Assembly: GCA_013398955.1 (NCBI GenBank)
Contig: VWPU01005414.1
Location: 1-64,000 of the forward strand
Length of the DNA: 64,000 bases
Source of the DNA: Callaeas wilsoni
Lineage: Eukaryota > Chordata > Aves > Passeriformes > Callaeidae
Reading direction: 5' to 3'
The notes beneath the pieces were generated by a model, which saw only the letters and a program-made list of their open reading frames with translations, was not told the DNA's origin and ran no database searches. Made by a program: the position numbers and the translations under genes. This document shows, one piece after another, positions 47,216-61,420 of this stretch. Position 1 is the stretch's first letter, and each line of letters starts with the position of its first letter.

Positions 47216-50200
47216 AGATCTCCACTGATTAACACAGAAGTTGATATTCTTTGAAACTAATCCATTACCAGCAAGAGAAAGTTGCTAAGGACTTGCTTCC
47301 AAACTGTCCAACTTTAGCCTGTAAATTACCCAAGGAGCATTTTGGTTAGCTGTGCAGAAAAACATGTAAATGTATTAATCCATAGGCTGGGAGTTGTTGC
47401 AGGCACTTTTCAAAGAGGTTGCTGCTGCTTTTTTGAGCAAGGCTTTTTAATTTGGGATGCAGAAAAGATCAGCAATGGATGCAGGCTGATGGTTGAAACA
47501 TGTGACTAGAGGGAATTGTCTCTGAACTACTAATACCCCTTAAAAATTGTTTTACTTGAAAAAAACTATTTTTACAGGTTTGTTGATTTAGTTCCTTGGC
47601 AAGAAAGGCCTAAAGTGAGGGGAGTTGGTTTTATATTTACACAAACTGCTTTTTCTTTGGAAAGTACTGATTCAACAGAATCACAGCATCTTGGGGAACA
47701 TAGGAGTCCTAGTATTGCTTTCCCCAGGAAAGGCTTTTAAAGTGCCAATGGACTATCTGGTCAAGTCAATGAGATCTGTGGGGAACCTGGATTTTCCTCT
47801 GTAGCGGTGGATACAGCTGTGCAAGACACGAGATTAATAACCCCCTGGAGATACCTGTCTTATCCATGAACCATAGAGTATGCACAGATGCAAGTCTTAG
47901 GTGAGACACTTAAATTCTGCGGGGCTGAAGTCAGAAAGGTCAAATTCATTTTTGTCATATATTTAAATGCTTAGTGTCTATTCCTTTAAATTTTTTGTGG
48001 ACGTAAATTGCTTTGGAAATCTACATGGCAATTATAGGGAAAGGAAAGAAACTGATGTAATGAGCCTCTTAAAGATCATGTGTTGAGGAGAGTTCCCCTC
48101 CCTAGGGAAGGCACAGCTGGACTTGGTTGCACTTTTGTGACATTCACCTGGCAAATGATCATTAAGGACCCTATGGAGAAGATCTGATCTCCGTCACATA
48201 CAGAGGTAGAACCACTTCTGTTGTTCTGAGCAAATTTTTCACGTAGCAATGTCTTCTCTGTTAGCTGTTTAGCCCGGCCTGTGGTTAGAAGAACAGAAGC
48301 CTCTGCTCCCTCAGGTTAAACTTCTTTTGTAATCTAAGAGTTTTTCCACATGCGTCTTCTCAAGAGAGAGTGGCTTTTCACATAGATGACTGAACTGGGT
48401 TCCCACCTAGTACTGTTCAAATGCAATCCACAGTGATGAGAGACTGAGCATGATTTCTTAAGGATGGAGAATTGCATCATGTTACTGTGCTTTCATGAAG
48501 AAAGCAAGTTAGATGCTTGTTTCATGTAAAACAAGGGTCTCAGAGCATGAATGAGCTCAAGTGCTATTTTAAGTTCATTCATAGGCTTCCGTGATCTTGT
48601 TGACCTTTTAGTCCTGACATCCCTGGTGCCAAATAGGATGAAAAGCCAGATTCTCAATGAAAATGAGATTTTTGTCTATGATTTAAGCTTTCATTAGTGA
48701 AACATATACAGCACTGAAGACATTGTCATGTGAAAAGGATATATTTGACATTAATATGGACTTCTTTTATTGCTCTCTAGAGCCACGGTAGAGCTGAGCA
48801 TGTGGACAATATATTTGTTTTCAGGTCTTTACCCTTTCATCTCCTCCAAACCTAAGATGCTACTAGAGTAGCTTCAAAGCCAAGAGGATTCAGAGCTAAA
48901 ACACAGGGATCAATACGAAAGCATTTGTTTGTTGTTGTGTGCACTAACATCTGCTTTGTTGTTTGGTACAGATTTAAAGCAATGCTTTTTTTGAGTTATG
49001 TTTTTTGTCTAACCCACCCTGTTATTGAGGGTGTCCATCTTTCTCCAGGGTTTTGTGTTGTGGCGATATCCTTTTAGAAACCATTTGTTCATTAGTGCAG
49101 CAGTAATCATGGAAATAGGTCACAGCCTCTTTGGAGTTAAGCTGTTACATCCCCACAGAGAATGGCACTTAAATATCAATAGCGTAACCGGGAAAACTCG
49201 GCAGTTATTTCCCTGTTTTCTGCAATTCAATGAGGAGTTGTTCCATGCAGACCCCATTGCACTCCAGATGAATGGTGGTGATTGTGAGAAAATGATCTTC
49301 TATTAATGCAAGATGTCACACTGAGAACAAAGACTAGTTCTTACCATGATGGGATGAGCTCACTCTAATCCCCAATTTGGGAGACTTTGATACTTGTTCA
49401 GGTGCCAATTTTTCCATATATGACATACCAGAAAGAACTTTAAAAAAGATGCTGAACAGGGCAGTGTAAACCGATTCATGGCTCCTGAATCTCAAGGTCG
49501 TATTGGGTGAGATGTCATATAATTTTCCTTTTGCATGCAATTTCCCAGAAAACCACCTTTCCTATCAACAGCGTGAGCTTTCAGGGTGCTATGAAAATCA
49601 TTCATATTAAATTTGCCTTAAGTAAAGAAGTGCGGGCCTTTTTTTGAGATCCCCTAACTGTTTCAATTTATATTGTATAAATGTCTAAAATATGACAGTT
49701 TAATTAAAACCAGCTTTGCCTCCAGGTTTTTTTGAACTGCAGAACTTTACATCCCCATCATGGGATTTTGGTGTGTGGTCAGTCAAATCTGGGAAGGACT
49801 CATTGTGCCTTCCTGACACACTATTCCTCTGCAGTGCCCACCCATCTAGCAGAGCAGGAAGGACCAGAACAGTATGAGTGCTCTGTTTCATGAGCTATTA
49901 TAAATGCTGTGATAACTGGAGATTTTGTATAAATTTACTCAGTTATAAACTTTAAAAAAAAAATAGACTGTCGTTGTAGTGTGGAGATTTAGAAATAGTG
50001 AGATAGCCAGTAGGATTTCAAACTCAATAATCCTGTAAGCCTACAGTTTCCTCTCTGTTTCAGTAGTGGTTTTTGTTGGTTTCCCTATTCCACTAAGATG
50101 CCTCTTCTCTTGGTTCATTATCTCTTTGGCACATAACTGTCCTTTGCCCAAGATGCCTAAGAAGGCATTTGGAAAATCAAGCAGCAAGTTCTAATAAAAA

Positions 50201-53200
50201 AGGACATGTATTGCTCATTGCTCTAAACCTAACTTTTTCCCTCTGTGATCTGATGCAGGTGGCAAACAGAGGAGGGTCTGGTGGGTGTTGTCCCATTGTC
50301 CTGCCGTTCCACCTTTTTATTGTGCCAAACCCTTTCTTTGGGGAAAGCAGACAGAGTGCAGAAATATTTCTTATTTTTTATATCCCACCAGAGTGAAATG
50401 TGAATGTCGCATAACCAATAGGATCAAAGGTTGTTAAAAACCTCAAAGAAATAGCATAATTTCTTTTATTGTAATTTTCAAGGTTATAGGGAAGACTTTT
50501 TTGGGGGCTGTATGCAGGGTGTCAAGAGAATAGAAAATAAACTCCCTGAAGAAAAAAGAAATAAAATATTCAAAATAGTACTGGAACTGCCAGACTCGTA
50601 TTCCTTAGAGAACATGAGTTTTTATTCTGTAGGCTGCTTTGTAAGGACTAAACCTTCAAAATTTCTGTTTTCAGTTATGAGTTTATTTTAATGTATGTAT
50701 GCTGTGATGTGAAGTAGAAACAGATCAATTAGTAAAGTAAAAGAACTAGGCTGATGTGCCAGAAAGATAGAAACCAAAATAACATTCCTTTTACCAAGTA
50801 AAGGCCTGCAAAATTCCGGCCTAGATTTGTAGGGGGACAAAAAAAAAAAGAAAATCAATGTCAGAGTAATTGGCAGTTCAGAAGCACCATATTGGAAAGA
50901 TGAGGCGCATTTTGAATATGAAAAGATTAGCTTCCGAAGCAGAGAAATTGCAAGAAGACATAAAAGAAATCTAGTATTTACCTCAGTTTTAATGGCAGCT
51001 TAGAGTTACGATTTGTGTTTGTGTTACCAAAGGTGTCTGGTTAATGAAATGCTTGAATGAGTCTGGCTACATCACTAATTTCTGGAATATTCTTTTGTTT
51101 ACCCTAGAGACTATTCTTTTTTTTTTCTTCCTACATTTCATTAACTCTGGATGCAGAATCTTTGTGGGTTACCATCAAGTTTTGCTCAGGAACTTTCTTG
51201 ACAATTTTATAATTATTGCCTTTAATTAATACTGTTGGAAAGATGGTCAGCATCTGTGGCTTTCATCACAATAAACAGAAAAACAGGCGATTGGAGAAGA
51301 TACAAAGAACATCATCCCGCTCAGAGATGTGTGTGTGTTCTTCTAAGGTGGCCCAGAAGGAATTTGACACCTGCCGTGGTACCAGCCCATGCTGGGGATG
51401 CCTGCCTGTGCAGCAACACCTCTTCAACAGCTGTGTAAAGCAGGAACAGAAATCGCAGCACTCCATTAGAGCATAACTCCCCTTGCCCCCTCCTCCCTTC
51501 CCAGCATGCTACAAAGCTCCAGGTCATAAATGTACCTTGCTGGCTGCCAGAGCTTGCAGCAGCAGCAGCAAGGCATGGTGTGTTATCAGCTAATGGCATC
51601 CCTCTGATTTCACACGATGCTTGTGAGCTCCTCTGGGACACTGCTCCTTTGGTCACTGCCGATTCTCAACTTCAGAGCGTGTCAAAAGCCCAATTGCAGG
51701 TATGGAGGGCTCTTCTAAATAATAGTGATTTAAGCAATGCTTAAATGTGAACTCCTACTAATTACAAATCTATCATTCATCAACAGAAGGTTTTTGTGTT
51801 AGCCCTAATGTGGAAGTGGCATTATTCTAGTGCAGTAGTGTTATTTTAGTGCTCTTCTGTAGAAGGTACTCATTGCCTGAAGTGCTTGAAATCAACCCTT
51901 TTTATGTTGTTTTGCTGGAACTGTTGTAGTCTAAGAAGAAATGAGAGATGTGTGAGCCACAGCAAGGAATAAGTGGTTACTTGCACTACAAAATTTAAGG
52001 CCAAGCACAATTTAAATGCACAAGCAAGCAAGTTACTGTGCAGGATTCAGAGCTGACAGATGAAGTGGCGTAAGTTACATGTTACTAAGTGGATGTAAGT
52101 GGATCTGGCTGAGTCTGAAGGAGCAGAAATGATAACCCGAAAAAGAAATCCTAATTACAGCAGAGTAAGTGATGCTAGAACAGTTTTAAGTACCAATCAT
52201 GGAGAAGATTAGCTTAGACAACAACACGCAAAAGTTACACAGAGCTGCTGGGAGAGAGCTACTTAATGGCCACATTTATCTTCGTTTCTTTCATCACTGA
52301 AAGCCTCTTCCTGATTTTCTCAAGTTTGGGTTGCTGCATGGTGCATAGAAGACTGTGTTCTATGCATTCTCTGAGCCTCATCAGCCTTGTCTGATGGCTA
52401 ACTTTCCTCTCTGTGCAAGTAGGATGTGTGTTTAGGGAATGGGAAGGGCTGCTGCTCTGCTTTCAGGCATTCGTGGGGCAGCAGAGGAGCACAATGTGCT
52501 GCTGTTCTCTTGCATTTTCCTTGTATGTCATTAGCTGTCAGCTTGCTGAGCCTTACCATTTCTGTTTACTGTTGCAGAACGTCTCAGCCAAGGCAATATA
52601 TAAGATAGTAGATAGTATCTAGGATTTTTAAGATACAGGCAAGTGTTCTTAGACACAAAATCCTAAGTACTAAAGAGGCAGTAATGGAAAAGTTGACTTA
52701 GTCTGTGGTCTTGTTCAGTGAGAGCCCAAAGAGCATAAAACTGCTAAGGCTATGCTGTCAGTAATAGTATATTGATTGTGTGACCTTAATAGAAGTTTTC
52801 AAGGCTTTGCACACAAAAAGATCATATGAGACTGTTTTCTACCTCACGCCATTTTTTTGGCTTGCCTTTCTTTACTTTATTAATGCAATAATAATAGAGT
52901 ATGGGGATCAGTAAAGTAGTTCTCTTTGTTTAAATGTGCCAGGTCAGACATCAACATTGCTGTTTCTGCTCCTGTGCCCTTTCAGTTCTAGTTTGTGCAG
53001 GATTATATGAAACGCATGTGTACATTAGTTGTTAATACAACTAATTTTCTCCACTTTATTGCTTGACTAAGTTCTGCTGCCTCATGACACCAGCACTTGA
53101 TTAGAATTAGATTTGTTCATACTGGGGCAAGGAGCACTGAAGAGGTGGTTCTATATCGGAGAAGCATGTGCTTATCCATGGATCACTGATGCATTTCATT

Positions 53201-54898
53201 TATTTGGCAAGATTTGCTTTGGACTGGTTTGGGGGATGGAGAGAGTACTTCAACTGCTCTCCAGTTCTGACAGCAAAGACAACAGTAGCCTTGGCAGCTA
53301 AGGATGCTGAAATACCACTTAATCCTTACTCGTAAGTCAATAGGGTTTTGCTTAAGTAATAAATTATCAAACCTCTCAGCATGTGGCTGAAGAAACTATA
53401 AAACAAATCGGGTGCTGCAGTTCAGATAAAGTATTCATGCAGCCACTAACTGTGTGGCTGCACAATTGAAATAAACTTCATCAGGAATCTTCCAGCCAGC
53501 GTTTTTTTTCTGTCTGAAACTGCTGATTCACAGAAACCAAAACTCTGGGAGAAGATTTGTTTTCACGTTTTTCATTTCAAAGCAAAACCAAGTAGTTGTT
53601 TAAATATCTTTTTCTGACATTTTTGTAAGAAAAATGTTAAACACTTAACAGAAAAAGATTTTTTTAGGTAAAAGAGTGTAAATCTAGCAGCTGTGTATTA
53701 CGGAGTGTTTCGGAACAAGCAGATGCGCAAGAAAAAAACCTGCTCCCTGTCTTGCTGTGTAGGGTTCAGCTGGGTGAGCTGGTGGGGTCTGAGATGTTTC
53801 ACAGCTGTCAGAGTGCCAGGTCCAGGGGCAGGAAGGAGGGTGAGAGGAAGGATCAGAGCCACCCCTTCCCGCTGCAGCTTCTGCTTGTGCTGGATGGAGT
53901 AGAAGGTGAAATCATGCTTTAAGTTAAGATTTTGCTCTGAATCACCCTTGGAAGACCTTCTCTTTTTCTCTCTCTCACATTTTTTTCTTTTGTGTTTGGG
54001 GTCGTCTTTTTTAAAAATTTTGGCTTTATGTCTCTACAGCAGAAGCCCTTATGTTCTCCTGGTCTTGGAACAGTTTCCATTCTACATTTATACCCACAGT
54101 AAACAGTAAGGAAGTCACTTCGATATTTCTAGCAGTGACTTCTGTTTATTATCCCAAGAGTCATTCAACATGACCAAAGGTAGTAATTGTTTCTTTATAG
54201 CCCAAACCTCTCCAGAGGGTGTGGAGTAGAGCTGCCTGCAACAGGACCACAAGCATGCACAGCCTTTGATTTACTGCCACAGCCTCTTAGCGTGGGGAAG
54301 ATTGCAGCTGAGGTTAAGCTGCTGTGAAAATTTTTACAGTAGGGGGAAGTAAATGTTTTTTCTTCAAACTACTCCTTAATATAGGGATGGCCAGCCAAAC
54401 AAATATCAGTTGGTTTGGGAGGGAGATGAAGGCATGGCAATATGGGCAGAGTTTGGGGTCAGGCCAGGAGGTCAAGCTGGCTGGAGTGTAGGTGGGGTGG
54501 GCAGGAGGTCAGCCAGGGTGTGCTGCCACCACCTCGGCTTCCAGCACTGCTTTGCCAAGCCAAGGCTGGGCACCAGGAGGGGGGAGCACCAGCCAGGGGA
54601 GCACCACTTGCTGAGGGCAACTTGTAGTTGCCAGTTTTGGAACTGCCTTGTTAATTTAGCAGCCAGTTTGAGTGAACCAAGCCCCGTTTGTTGACTTATA
54701 TAGGTATATGGAGCTGATGGAGACAGATAGTTTTTTATACAATAGAAATAATTTTGAAATAAATACACATATGTTAAAAGGCTTGAGACAAGACTTTTTT
54801 TTAATGTTGAGAGAATGAAGAAAAACTTCTACTTTGTTTTCCTTGTCTTTCCTGTATTGCTGTCTCATTCAGTTATTCCTTAGTTCCCCATTTCTTGA
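47216..54898. other. Intronic sequence, no gene recognised
   Basis: About 7.7 kb without recognisable repeats or exons. A short GC-richer stretch at 54420-54620 has scattered GGGAGCACCA duplicates but no CpG density. The frame at 49025-49306 (93 codons) is not recognisable and has no splice or promoter support. Confidence 0.55.
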
Positions 54899-55000
54899 TT
54901 TGTTTTTAGGCTGATGTTTTCAGGTCATCTATAAAGCNCTTTGTTTTTAGGCTATTTTCCTGCACAAGGTTTGGAAATGTTTTCAGGTCATCTATAAAGC
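54899..55000. repeat. Partial tandem duplication containing an ambiguous base
   Basis: ATGTTTTCAGGTCATCTATAAAGC occurs exactly at 54914-54937 and 54977-55000 (63-bp period). The flanking TTTGTTTTTAGGCT occurs at 54899-54912 and 54940-54953 (41-bp period). The only N of the window is at 54938, immediately after the first copy. This suggests either a real small duplication or imperfect consensus at a repeat. Confidence 0.85.
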
Positions 55001-58000
55001 CCTGTTTCTTTGGCTTTTCCTATATTCATATATACACAAATATAAAAGAGAAGTTACCATTACAGTTCCTGTCATGTCATCTTGAAAAGTATTTTCAAGG
55101 CTGGAGAACAAGATGTTTCATCTTTTCACTGTTGTACACTAGTCCCACCTTGTGAAGCTCATCCATCTGCTGACTCCTGTTAGCATTGTTAATACATGTT
55201 CTCATTTTATTCCCTTGGTTTTTCTCTTTTAAGTATCTGTCTAACAGGAATTCAGCTCAGCCATGGAGGGCATATTGAACCTTGCAATGCCTTGCTGTAT
55301 TACTTTGGCAAGCTCAGTGAGAATATAAGCAGTCCAATATTCATATGCAAGATTTGCCTCCTGTAGGAAAATCTTTAAAAACCTAGCCGAATGTTCTCAG
55401 AACCAAGAGAAATAAAGCTGGGATCTCAGAACAGCTAATTGGATCTTGTGCTACCCCTGTAATTTTTCAACAAACGAAAAGCATCAGTAGTGTTTTTGTC
55501 TGTTTTGGGGTTCCTTTTTGTTCCACCTCAGATGCCTTTCTTGGCATGACTTTTTTCTTAACAAACAGGATCCAGATGCTTTAGGAAAGAGTAATAGCTA
55601 CTACTTAAGTCTGACTGTCTTTTCCATTTATTGTGTGTTGAAGGCTTGTTAAGAAAGGTTTTATCACTTTAAAAGGATATGCAAAGACATGAAGGAATCA
55701 TTTTGCTTTTGTAGATAATAAGTGTTAAAAATAATTTGTAGAGTTCATAAAGCAAAAGTTTCTCAAGGATGATTGTACTGTTGTGACAGATTGAAAAAGG
55801 AAAGGAAAAAAGGCTGGAAATGGGAATATTATGAACTTGTGAGATGAACCTTTTCAGTTGTGCAATCAATATCCTGCATGCCCTTCACTCCCATTTCTAA
55901 GGTGAGTTAGGTCTGAAATAGAGGACAGAAAGCGGTCCCTCACCCTCTGTCCTGTGCCCAGATAGAGGCTCCTTGCTCTCAGGCTGGTTTGACTGGTGCC
56001 CATGCTGCTGCCAGCACATTACTGGATGCCTAGAGGCTGCTGCTTATGTTTTTAAAAGAGCCAGCTGAGGTTGCAGTAGTGCTCCATCACTCCCTTGAAG
56101 TTTTGGGGTGAAGGAAAGTTTAGTTTACTTTGTTGGTTGATCAGTGTGCTGCTGCTTTGGCTTTGTACTAGTGTGACAGGTTTGCAGCTGTGCAAGTTCT
56201 GCCCTTACCATCCAAGGGGGACCTTTCTTTCTCCCTGGCATGTGTTCAGTGCACGTGTTACACTTGTGTTTGCATGGACATCTTCAAAACTCTGAGCATT
56301 TTAGATCCCTGCTGAACTGAATTCTATTCTCTTTAATTACTACATGAGCCATAATGTTACTTTGTGCAACTGGGACTAGTTTGAACAAGTCCCTTGAATC
56401 TTTAGGGTTGTCTACAGCCATACCTCAAGCAAGATGTGGTAACAAAGGGCCCCTAGGACTCTGTAGCATCCCTCATCCAACTGTAGTATTATGTTGGATA
56501 CATTTGCTCTTGCAGCAGGAACTACTGCTTGTAAAGAGAAATTTAATGAAAAGGAACTAATAAAAAGGCAGAGGTGGGCGAGAAATTATTCTGAGGTTTA
56601 GTTATTTAGAGAAAACAGTTTTGTACTTACCCTAGGTCTAAGGCTGCCCTTAAGACTGAGTCAGATTTGGTAAACTTTCACATAAACAACAGTGCTGATC
56701 TGGAGCATGGTGGTTCATAGTTGCACTGCTTGGATTGTGACAGGAGAATTGGTTGCCCATTCCCCTTTTCTAACGGGGCTGAGAGGTGCAGAGGGATGCT
56801 GCATAACATGCTGAAGCACCCCTGATAATGTTGCCCAGGAAAATAAGGAAGGCCAACAGACACTGTTTGAATACAGGCCCTTGGCGATCAGCTGCCCGTG
56901 CTTAAAGAGAAGTAGTGGTCCTCCTTTGCCTGGAGTGATACATCAGTTTGGTGCATGTGATTGCTCTGGCAGTTAGGTTCACTGCGGATCTTTAATCTTA
57001 TGGTACAGATCTAAAATATTTTTCTCGAAGTTTGCTTCTCTTACATGGAGTTGGCTTTTTTTTTTGATTTGTGTGTTTAGTAGTGGGGATTTTTCCCCCC
57101 TGCCATTACAATCACTTCATTTTATTGCAGTATGCTACAGGTACAGATTTTGGAGTCTTGTAATTTTAAAAAAGTTTTATTTTGTTTTATTCCATTTTCT
57201 GCAGAACAATGCCCCTTTTTGTCACTAAATCAAAGGGCTGAAATGAAAATGAAAACTGGTGACTTCCACAACACACAAATCAAAATTAGAGTTTCCTTTA
57301 TGATTGCTTAGACTTCCAATCGATAAAACATTTAAAAAGAGCATTGATGCCCATGAATAATAAAGTAGAGCATGCTAGAATTAGGCAAAAAGAGCATTTG
57401 TAAAATTGTGATGAGTTTTGAAGGAGCTTTTGGGTGTATGAAATTTCTGCCTAATCACTTTCTTTACATGAAAAGTGACAGGTAGATGTTGTGTCAGAGC
57501 AATGTCACTCTGTTTCTAGGCGTCCTTTCATAAACAGCAATCCAACATCAGGCAAACCCAACCATCCAAGATACAGTCTTATTTTCATGCAGCTACTAGA
57601 CAGGCTTATTTGCTGTAGCATCTCAGACTTGACTTCATTTTAGTTTGGATCTTCCCATTCAGCATAAAGTCTTAAGTGTCTTGTTTATTTATGATGAAAC
57701 TGAAAAAAAAGGGAATTATTGAACATGATACAATCTTTTTCAATTGATACAATCTTTTCTGCCTTCTGAGTACACTTGAAAATTGTGGAGGTAATTCAGG
57801 AACCTGGATGAAACTGAACATCAATGAAAATCAGAAAGTCACTTCACAGATAGACTCAAAAACTTTGAGGAGACCCTTGTGTCTTTTTACTTCTAAATAA
57901 AATAAAGACACTAGTGACAAATCAACCTTTAAAAATATCCTCACTATTGTGGTTTCATTGGTTAGTTCTGAAAATCACCGAATCTGAGTTAGTAGAAAAG

Positions 58001-60814
58001 TTTTACATTTTCTTTTTCATCAGATTTGGAAGTATTTTTGCTAAGTGTGAGCTTTACAGCTGACACAGGTTTCTCCTGCATACCATGCAGTGTGCAAGGA
58101 TGGGAAGGTGACCCCATACCTTGGAAGAAGTTGCTGTGCTGTCACCGGGTAGACAGTGACCTGTGTTCCCTAAATGCAGTGCCACCCATCTCAGCTCTCC
58201 TGCCTTTCCATTGCATCCCAGAGTTTCAAAGCCATCGCTTAGTCTCCCATTTAGGCTGAAATCATTCCATAAATGCAGCTACTCAGGGTCTTTCTTCAGA
58301 TTGATTTTAGTGTGCGCTTATAGACGTTGCTCGTGAAGTAGTGAACATGAGAAATCTGGAAAGTGAGAGCCAGCATATGGAGCTAGCAAATGAAGATGGG
58401 ATTGATGAACTAAATGTCACTTTGGGGAGACATGATGTTAAGCATTTGGCTTTTCAGCTTTACAGCTTAGACTGCGTAAAGCTAATTTATACTCTTCGAC
58501 CCAGTGATGTCTGTCTTCTCTCTGTTTATTGAAAATATGATTGCAGTTTATGTAGATGTTTTCATACAATGACTGCGTTGGCAAAAAGGGGGATAGCATA
58601 TCACTCCCCCCAAAAAATCCCATGGCTCACAGTCACTTTCCATATTTTCCTATGAGTACATTAAATTATTACTTTACTTTCTGTATATTGGAGTATCTCA
58701 TGTGCAAGATTCATGGACTCTTATCATAAGGCACTTACTACTCTTAATGATACAGATACTATAAAGTAGTAGGAAGAAGAAAAAGAGAACAACTTTTTTA
58801 TTGTTTTCTTCTAATGTTCAGGCCTTCTTTAGACATTTTTCTTTACCTTTCCTCAAGTTTTCTCAAGGTGTTAATAAGGTTAATGCTGTTCGCTATTATT
58901 TTTTTTGGAAGGTGGTTTGATTATTTTTTTTTCTACTTTCACTGAAGGAGCGAACAGTTTCCCCTTTTAATAAGGGTGTTCTTCTTCTATCTTTTTCACA
59001 TACAGAAAGCTAGCAACATAGTTTTGTAGGCAAAATCAGAGAGTATCAGTAGCTATGGGAGGAAACACCAGTAAAAGAATTAAAGCAAAAGTTGATCAGA
59101 TTGCAGTTTTGTCAAAAAGAAAAAAGAGGACAAGTCTAAGTGAAAAAAAGCCAGACAAAACCCAAACCCAAAAAACTTTGCTTTCAAGCATTTTACTGGG
59201 CTACTGGTAAAATTGTTCAAATTAATGCCACTGGAATAGATGATGCAGTAGCATTTCTGAGTAGTCTTTCAAAATTACTAAGAACTTGTTGTGTCAAGTA
59301 CCTTTTCAATACTGGAAACAATTAAAAGAGGGATGGAGATTATGCAGATTTTGAAAGTAAAATAAATTTATTTTTGGTAATGGGACTTAAAGCAACATGC
59401 AGGTTTCCAGAAGCTTTATTACTTGGTACTTTTATTGGCAGAGTGAAAAAGGATGCCTAGTAGAAGGGTAGCCTTACAAGTAATTACCCACCCCTATGTG
59501 TAGAGGATAATTGGGTCTCACACAATTCTTAGATCTGTGGCTATGTGCCTCTCTGGTTTTCATTAATGCTGATAATATCTTAGCAGGTATTCAATGAGTC
59601 ACATCGTATGGGTCTGCAAATTGTAATTTAGAAGCAGGTATCAATTTAAGTTGCAGGAGTTTGGTTCTGGCCACCACCCCTGCTGATGGCACCAAACAGC
59701 CGTGGATGCAGTGCTTCACATGGCCAGCTGCTTGTTAGGAAGCACTGTGGTGTGGCTGTCAGGCTGAAACAGTTCATATGAAAAGAAGGAAAAGTCCTGT
59801 TTTAAACACAGTAACTTGAGTCTGACCCCTGTTCATGGGCATGGGTTATCTGCTTGAGACCACAGGAGACTTTCCTTGAGGGAATCTCTTCTTGAGTCAC
59901 AGGTGAGAACAGCTGCACTTTTTATAGAGATTCACAAGTTTTATTGAAGTTTAGATTGGGTTTTCGTTAACCTCTGCTCAATGCTGGATGATTTTTAGCT
60001 GGTGAAGATATTGAATATAGTTCCAGAAAAATCTAATTTTCTCTAGTAAATTACCTGGAACCATTGTGGGTAAAGTTGTTTGGCTTGGCATAAAAACTCC
60101 TCTAAGAGGGTTTGCTTGTGGATATGGCGGCTGAGACTGATTCCTCCTGAAGGAGGCTCTCCTTCTTACAAAAAATAAACAATTTAAATCTTCTGGAAGA
60201 GAGCCCAGATTGTTTATTCTTAGGCTTAAAATGATGGCCTTTCATAAAAATCTGGAGACACTCAATCTACATATTCAAGTAAGATTCGCAATACAAGTGA
60301 GCAAATGCGAGTCCATATGTTTGTTGCAAATCTTCAAGGAATGACAAGAGGGCTCTTGGTTTTGTTGTTCTGCTGGCAGCAATGGCTTTCTTAAGAGTCT
60401 GACTCCTTTATACAGGATGACTTTTCCACAAAGGGTTTGCTGCCCTTGTGACAGTGGCGAGGCTCCTTCTTCCTGACTGACAGCCAGTGTCAAATACCGA
60501 GCACTTTTATTGAACTTTTACCTTTTTGGTCTTACTATCATTCTCCTCACTTCATTCTCAGGATATAGACTGCTCTTAGGATCTGTATGGATACTGAGGA
60601 GGACTTGCTCGTTTTACACTAGTTGGCAGCATTGCATTCTGGACTCTACAACTTCTATGATGTTTCTCATGTTCTTTGCATTTTGGTGGCTATTCCTTGT
60701 TTCGCCCCCTTCAAAATGTTACTTCAGTGTTACTTCCATGTTACTTCTAAATTTCTTGCAGGTAGCAGGAATCCATCTCATTATAAAGCTTACCTCTTTC
60801 CCCAGTCTATACAC
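55001..60814. other. Intronic sequence, no gene recognised
   Basis: About 5.8 kb. A minor direct repeat (GATACAATCTTTT twice, near 57727-57758) and poly-T runs near 57058 and 58910 are the only notable items. A frame at 59140-59325 is Lys-rich at its start from an A-rich stretch, and is not considered a gene. Confidence 0.55.
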
Positions 60815-61420
60815 ACAACCAGGGTTGCCTCATCCCAGGTGCAGAATCCGGCACTTGCTCATCTTAAACTTCATACAGTTGGTGATTGCCCATCTCTCTG
60901 ATTTGTCCAGGTCTGTCTCTCCAGGGCCTCTCTGCCTTTGAGGAAGTTGACAGCCCCTCCCAATTTAGTGTTTCAGTACACTTACTTAGTATCCCTTCCA
61001 GTCGTGCGTCCAAGTCATTTATGGGGATGTTGAAGAGCACAGGGCCAAGGAGGGAGCTCTGTGGAGCCCCACTAGTGACAGGATGCCAGTCTGATGTCAC
61101 CTCGTTCCCTATAACCCTTTGTACACAACCTATGAGCCAGTTGCTCACCCATGGTATGACGTTTTTATCCAGCTGTGTGCCTGACATTTTGTCCAGAAGG
61201 ATCCTGTGAGAGTATTGAAAGCTTTACTGAAGTCCAGAAAGATTACATCAGCTGGCTTACCTAGATCAACTAGGAGAGTTACCCTATCATAGAAGGAAAT
61301 TAGGTTTGACAAGCAGGACATTCTCTCATGAAATTGTGACCAATGGCTGTTTTGTCTTCCAGATGTTTTTCAGTACCTCCCAGAATAATCTTTTCCGTGA
61401 AAAGATTTTCAGGCTTTGAA
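60815..61420 (-). mobile_element. CR1 LINE ORF2 fragment (reverse transcriptase, C-terminal part), inactive
   Basis: Read on the minus strand, the translation at 60864-61187 contains [35 protein letters not shown] and related blocks. These correspond to the [24 protein letters not shown] region of CR1 reverse transcriptase. The catalytic A-D-D segment expected right after the SK is replaced by TET, and stops bound the frame, so the copy is dead. Plus-strand blocks such as CATAGAAGGAAATTAGGTTTG (61290 region) extend the similarity to at least 61310, and possibly to about 61420. It is a different part of CR1 from the 3'-end fragments elsewhere in the window. Confidence 0.88.

Noticed and set aside
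49025..49306. 93-codon plus-strand frame
   Set aside because: No recognisable family, no coding-like context, and within the length expected by chance in 64 kb.
59140..59325. Frame starting MKKSQTKPKPK
   Set aside because: Its basic start derives from an A-rich stretch. There is no upstream acceptor with phase match and no recognisable fold.
60510..60941. 143-codon plus-strand frame with hydrophobic stretches
   Set aside because: It overlaps the antisense of the CR1 remnant at its end, and the rest has no splice or promoter support. The apparent hydrophobicity comes from T-rich sequence.
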